Source: Acanthaster planci (taxonomy: Eukaryota; Echinodermata; Asteroidea; Valvatida; Acanthasteridae). From it: a stretch of DNA of 64,000 nucleotides. Below the pieces are notes generated by a model. It was given only the letters and a program-made list of their open reading frames with translations, had not been told where the DNA came from and ran no database searches. Where the stretch lies: contig NW_019091513.1 in the NCBI RefSeq assembly GCF_001949145.1, positions 300,295 through 364,294 of the forward strand, read 5' to 3'. A program made the translations under genes and the position numbers. Positions 59,103-64,000 of the stretch are shown in pieces; position 1 is the first letter of the stretch, and each line of letters starts with the position of its first letter.

Positions 59103-62100
59103 CTGAGAAGCAACCACACACAGTGAAGCAAGATGATTCATTTCAGGTATTTCATAAACAGCTTGTCAACAGTCGTTGCGGATAAAATCCCAAATTAAAG
59201 TGCCGTGTGAAGTGGGTCTTTCACTGTTTTCCATGAATGCTTGGATCAGTGGCATGCCTTCAACACAGGGTACAGGCCCCCTGGCGTATTTTGTCATTTT
59301 GCATAGAGAATCCTTACAAATGGTACAAGTGATCCTCCTCTTGTCAAAATAGTGGCTGGTAATAAAAGAAACATCAGGTTACATTAAGAAAAAGTGATCA
59401 TGTCGTCCCTTGTGTTCCTTTGGTACATTCCAATTCTTCTGCTGTCAAAGGGAGGTTTGGACTTCCAAACCCACCAAAACTTAAGAGATCATCAAACATT
59501 TATGACACTGAACATTTTCCCAAGAAAACCAATATCCCATTCTTGTGAATAGGGAAATTTACATCAGCATTAATCCCTAGACTGTCAGATAGTAATAATA
59601 CCTTAAAATGCAATATGAAACCCATTTCTGAGGTGACTATTCCCCTTTGGCAAGGTTTCCATCAAAATTAGGGAGTTCTAGCGATTTTGTGCTGGATTTG
59701 AATGTATCAGCTACCTACAACAAGCTCAGTGGTTCAGTGGTTACGATGTCTGCACAACTGAACAGGAGGGTGTGGGTTTGAGTACAGTACGTAAGCTTGG
59801 GAATCTTTCTAGAAACTGTAAGACGGTACCAAGTGTGCAACGCTTGTTACATTACCGTATGTCGAGGGTTGAAACTAAACAAACTCTTTTCAGTACCTTC
59901 TCAGTACAAACACCGAGGGGTCAGTGGGTCCCTGTAACTCACCCTGTGGACTGCTACAGACATAGGCTGATTACAGCCATCACACGACGACGTGGTGTCG
60001 GTGTCAGAACTGGCTGCACGGCTTGCCTTCAACCAATCCTCATTACTGAAATCATCCTGTGCCCAAAACGTAAAAGACACCAGTCAGTGTTGAATGTGTG
60101 TGGTCTGATGTCTGATCCACCCAGGACCAGAAATGTGATCGAGTTTCCCGAGGGAGGGCTTCATTTTATGCGTAACTCAACCAGTGTAATACCGCATACA
60201 ATTTGTTTGTTTCTTTCTTCCAATTCCCTGTGGGTTTCCTCTTTGGTTGGAAAGTGAACCCTTTTTGGTATTGATACTGCTATGTCTGCAGACCAGATTT
60301 GAAACTAATACCGACAAACTATGCTTGCCTCCGGGAATAGTGTAAATCAATAAATAGATAAATGAGGGGAATTTTTCCCTCCAAATTTGGAAAGTCAGCA
60401 TTCCATGTCTGTTGGGAAAGTTACTGAAATAATGATTTAAATACATGTAGATGTCATAATATGTTGAAATATTTTCTGGAGGTAGAATAGAATGAAATCT
60501 AATATACATTGGGAACAATAAACAGTCCAGTGAAGAGCTGCATTACTAGCCACTTTCGAGCATTCTTCTATCCTTAATGACAAATTCATCATTTTAATCT
60601 AAAGTGCCGGTGCATTGTGTCCTGACAAGGATTCAGAACCATTTTCTGCAGATCCTGACATTTTTCACGACTGTTTATTTTGCTTTCATTGAAGGCCTAA
60701 CCTCACGGAAATTGCTAGTCAGGTCTATCTACTCACCATCGGTGCATCTTTGAAAGAGATATGGACACTGTCAGCAGAGGATGCTGTTGGCCTTCTCCAT
60801 GTTGTTCCACTCTCAGCGACAGGTGAATGCTGCTCACTGTGTACAGCATCAGACACTGGTTCACAACTGACGGGAATGGAGTGTGTGGCACTGTGGGTAA
60901 CACTGCACCAGGTATCATGTGAAATCATTTCAGGTTCTTTTTTTATAACGGTTTCAGGTTCCAAATGCCTGACAGGTTCAGGTCCTTGGTTCCTACCATG
61001 TTCAGGTCCCTGATGCTGGATCGCGTCAGGGTCTTGGTGGTCTTGGCATGCAGCAGTCATCAACCCACGCTGTTGCTCATTTTGTGCTGTACAATTTTCT
61101 GCAGTGGTAATCACACTGACAAGACGGTTAATTAATTGTGCAGCACTGGATGACGCTCCGGCATCTGCAGTCCTCATTCTGTGAGTCTCATGATTTGTGG
61201 ACAATCTATTGTCTTCTGTGAGGACATCTGTACCGTCCAGTTTTTGTGGTTTGGAGGGTTGATGCCCATCTTCTTGGACTCTGCGTTCCACCTCTCGTCC
61301 AGTATGCGTGCGTACAGAGTTTGCATTCCGATGGAGGTTAACGAGACTCTCATCCCGGTGGGGTTCTACAGACTGTGAATCTGAACTAGCTGAAACTGCA
61401 AACTTGGCTTGCTCCGGTGATGTCCGTTCTTCCTCAGTAGTACTCCCGTGGTCATTTACTTGCTCAGCATTTGCACTGTCGGCTAAGAGTTGGTTGGGAG
61501 CTGTGCTGCATCCTGTGGTGTGCTGTGATGTCTGTACATCCGAAAGGCTCGATGTGGACGGTAGCTCACCACTAGGACGGGATGACTTTGCCACACTCCC
61601 TACACTGGCAGTGACGACTGTGCACTCACTTGGAGGAGTCTCAGCAGAGGGTGAAGCCTGATGAATAGTTGTGCTGTACACCAGCTGCAAACAGGAACAA
61701 AAATACATCAAATGTGTTCCTCTGTTCTGCATGATCTCTGTTCTGGATGTATGGGTGTTCTGTTACTTCATGAATATATAGGATTTTGAAGTACATGGAC
61801 CTACAGGGTATGTTCAAGAGTACTTTCATCCTCAAAGTACCTAGCACACCAGTGAACTTCTCCAGACTTGTGTTAAGATATAGTCTGCCACACAATGTAT
61901 GTCTGTACAATGTTCACTACAGGCAGGGTACATGACAGCCACGTAAGGTAAAACTTTGCTTTTTATGGACTTCTTGGCATACAGTCAACATAGCACCTGT
62001 CAGCAGGTGTGATTGTGTCACATGGGTAAAATTTCCTCATTCAATATGCAAAATACACCTCAATTCAATGATCCTACATGTACATGAGGTTCTGCTACTG

Positions 62101-62722
62101 ATAAAAACTTAGTATTTAATTGTACATACATGTATGTACATACCGGGTACATTAAAGAAATTGATATTACGTTAGCTCACATATGTCTGCAGCTCGCCAA
62201 AAGGTGGTACAGTTTTGTCTCTTAATATTTTCCAAGATGAAAATTTCCTGCGACAGAACAAGACAATTTGCCGCAAGCTACATGTACATGACATACGGAT
62301 GGCAAAACGTGTAATATAAATGGGGAAAATGTCAGACAATTTCATAGTAAAATATAGAGATGTTTAAAACGCTGCAATGCAAATAAATGAGTTAGAAAAT
62401 GACCCAGTACCTGGAACAAATTAACAATTTCAACAAACAGCCACGTGATTTTGTTACAAGTTCATGAACCAGTAAAGAGATGGAAGTAATTTTGCCTGCA
62501 TGGAAGGGTATTTTGTTTTGGCAGAAAATCTTGGCTTCCAGTTCCAATACTAAAAAAAATCTCCCAATATCACCTGAAACCCTGTCGCTCACTCACCCAC
62601 GTTCGCCGTTTACGATCGTCCTTCTTTGCACACTTGTCCAGTTTTGGTAGTACGAGGAAAAGGACATCTCCGCTGTCGCTGCACAAGAGCAGGGAGTTTA
62701 ACCAGTCCGAGTAATCAACATT
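58917..62722 (-). CDS. GTF3C2: General transcription factor 3C subunit 2-like (TFIIIC110), C-terminal part, runs off right edge
   Basis: Subunit of TFIIIC, which binds the B box of tRNA genes and recruits TFIIIB for RNA polymerase III. Three exons were recognised in transcript order: 62722-62597, 61684-60737 and 59102-58917, all phase 0, giving 419 residues to the stop. The last exon contains CFNPNLGTHTWILSGGQ followed by TGIVRAHSLKAL. It closely resembles the final WD-like blade of GTF3C2 (FSPNL...W.VSGGQSGLVRIH). The first exon reads YSDWLNSLLLCSDSGDVLFL, a WD-propeller-like strand pair. The 316-residue middle exon is disordered, Ser/Thr/Gln/Glu-rich, with GPEH/GPEP/EPE repeats. N-terminal exons lie right of the window. 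An extra small exon between 59103 and 60736 cannot be excluded. Confidence 0.75.
59103..60736 (-). other. Intron of the GTF3C2-like gene with a tRNA-like repeat
   Basis: Contains a tRNA-derived repeat at about 59725-59790 and a short open frame at 59166-59355 on the minus strand (discussed in findings). No exon fitting phase 0 on both sides was identified. Confidence 0.5.
59725..59790 (+). repeat. tRNA-derived SINE head
   Basis: GCTCAGTGGTTCAGTGGTTACGATG resembles a box A region (with the TCAGTGGTT string doubled), and GGTGTGGGTTTGAGTAC resembles box B at tRNA-like spacing. The body of the element may continue right; its end is not clear. Confidence 0.55.
60737..61684 (-). CDS. GTF3C2: GTF3C2-like large exon (disordered insert)
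   Basis: 316 codons without a stop, beginning LVYSTTIHQASPSAETPP after a CCTGTTTGCAG acceptor and ending ADSVHISFKDAPM at a GTGAGT donor, phase 0 both ends. It is rich in Ser, Thr, Gln and Glu. Near the 3' half is a degenerate repeat of GPEH, GPEP, LEPE and KKEPE units, coded by CAGGTTC/CAGGTCC-type nucleotide repeats on the plus strand (about 60930-61035). No folded domain recognised. Confidence 0.8.
62597..62722 (-). CDS. GTF3C2: GTF3C2-like exon (WD-like strand pair)
   Basis: 42 codons encode NVDYSDWLNSLLLCSDSG, DVLFLVLPKLDK and a basic tail KKDDRKRRTW. Acceptor is CACGTGCAG and donor GTGAGT, phase 0 both ends. The W-x-G-D-spaced core fits a propeller blade edge. Assignment to GTF3C2 depends on the downstream exon. 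Confidence 0.7.
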
Positions 62723-63816
62723 CTGCACGTGGGGTTATATTAAAATGGCATCATCAAAATTCAGCCTTGCTGTGTGAAAACTTGCATGTACCGAATCATT
62801 GCTCGGGTAAAAATCCTCCCAAAAATTATTTGCACGAAGATGTACATGTATACACCCTAGCAAAAGGACCCTCGGGCAACACTGATGGAAAAAATATTTC
62901 GTGAATCAGACGCACGTTCTAATAATTTGGAATGAAGGCGGCAACACGACTACATTTTGTCGGATTTGACTTGAAGAGTTTCCTTAATAATTGTATTTTT
63001 CCTGCAATGAATTGACTAAGCTTATCCCATCTTTTTGATGTCTCCTGGCAGACAACGATCATTGATTTTGTAAGTGGCCCACAGCCAATGTGATACAATT
63101 GTGGTTGCATCACCATGAATGCAAGCAATGTCTCAGAAATGAAACAGATTTGTAACTTGATGACTAATGGATGATTTATATGACACCTATTTCCCATCGT
63201 GCGATAGGTAGATTAGTGATCATGTGTCATAAATTAGGGCACTTACCCTCACAACAAAAAATATGTTCCATTCTCAGTGCCTAGTAATTAGTACCTGGGA
63301 AGTGCATGCATAGTGGCACTATCCATGGCATAGAAGGGCCGTTTCCATGAAACACAATATCCTACACATGAAAACATTTCTGAACTAGCATGTGAAGTTA
63401 AGGGTTGCTCATGCAAAGAAGCAAAAAAATGCCAAACTTTTGGAGGAATCAGCAGGATCCACTAAAAAATCTGTTGAAGCACTAACTCGCTCCAAACTGG
63501 ACAAATTTTAGGTGAATTTTATGCGGGATTCAAGAAGGAAAAATGACAATTTTTACATGAAGATTTATCCAGGCACTGCATAAAATCAAGTGTCCCATGG
63601 GTGTGCATAATTTTGTGCATGTGTGAGAATATTTTCATGTTTACTGCTGCACTCATGAACACTCAGTAGACTACTGTACAAAATCATGGGAAACGTAATA
63701 TCCCTAAAACACAGGTCCAAAGCTGTCCTTTCCAATGCATATTTGCATGCAAGTAGAATAAATGACATGATAGTTTCATCGATCTGAAGACAGATACTGA
63801 GGAAGTACTTAAACCC
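62723..63816. other. Upstream intron of the GTF3C2-like gene
   Basis: No exon or repeat could be supported in this stretch. Open frames here show no domain. Confidence 0.5.
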
Positions 63817-64000
63817 AATACCCATGCATGTAGTCCGTGATGTGAAGTGCTATACAGTGTATGTCAATACCCACCCAGCACGTAGTCCACCATGTGAAGT
63901 GCTTAATCTCAATACCCACCCAGCATGTAGTCCATCATGTGAAGTGCTTAATCTCAATACCCACCCAGCATGTAGTCCATCATGTGAAGTGCTTAATCTC
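63817..64000 (+). repeat. 45-bp minisatellite, truncated by window end
   Basis: Units begin AATACCCACCCAGCATGTAG and end TTAATCTC. Three 45-bp copies (63866-63910, 63911-63955, 63956-64000) follow a diverged 49-base first copy at 63817-63865. The last two copies look identical; the array continues beyond the window. Confidence 0.95.

Noticed and set aside
59772-60257. 161-codon plus-strand open frame
   Set aside because: It starts next to a tRNA-like SINE head and lies antisense in a GTF3C2 intron; no domain or splice partner, probably repeat body.
60750-61661. Plus-strand open frames antisense to the large GTF3C2-like exon
   Set aside because: Shadows of the 316-codon minus-strand exon, which has matching splice sites and phases.

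Overview
The window is eukaryotic nuclear DNA from an invertebrate animal. Genes are split by GT-AG introns, intergenic DNA is AT-rich and full of degenerate SINE and MITE-like repeats, and TACATGTA and TAGGCCTAC micromotifs are common. There is one assembly gap of 312 N (2635-2946). The gene set (BMP5-8 ligand, mRNA capping enzyme, a SNAG zinc-finger factor, a TFIIIC WD subunit) and the repeat style suit a non-vertebrate bilaterian. A deuterostome such as a hemichordate, echinoderm or cephalochordate is my guess, but the phylum cannot be fixed from this sequence alone.

Layout. (1) 156-6394, minus strand: the 5' two-thirds of a bifunctional mRNA capping enzyme (RNGTT-like). Eight coding exons join in frame to 336 codons and the rest lies off the left edge. 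(2) 6.4-14.7 kb: a repeat-rich intergenic region between two divergently transcribed genes, including a strong foldback element at 9.7-9.9 kb. (3) 14708-25712, plus strand: a six-exon gene for a 656-residue SNAG-domain repressor with two CtBP-type motifs and eight C2H2 fingers, resembling both GFI1 and FEZF. (4) 25.7-34.2 kb: intergenic, with MITEs, direct repeats and possible cis-regulatory blocks. (5) 34186-47671, plus strand: a complete six-exon BMP5/6/7/8-type gene for a 442-residue preproprotein, with a polyadenylation signal at 48031. (6) 47.7-58.9 kb: intergenic, with several hairpins and possibly a long 3' UTR of the next gene. (7) 58917-62722, minus strand: the last three recognised exons of a GTF3C2-like (TFIIIC110) gene. 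It is convergent with the BMP gene and continues off the right edge. (8) 63817-64000: a 45-bp minisatellite running off the window end.

Two genes are housekeeping (cap formation; RNA polymerase III initiation) and two are developmental (a secreted BMP ligand and a SNAG repressor). No operon-like or single-pathway grouping is visible. The least ordinary coding feature is the SNAG/CtBP/eight-finger protein. Most of the remaining unusual structure consists of inverted-repeat elements of several unrelated families. All exon junctions were worked out by hand from reading frame, splice-site consensus and remembered family sequences; no database search or splice predictor was run.
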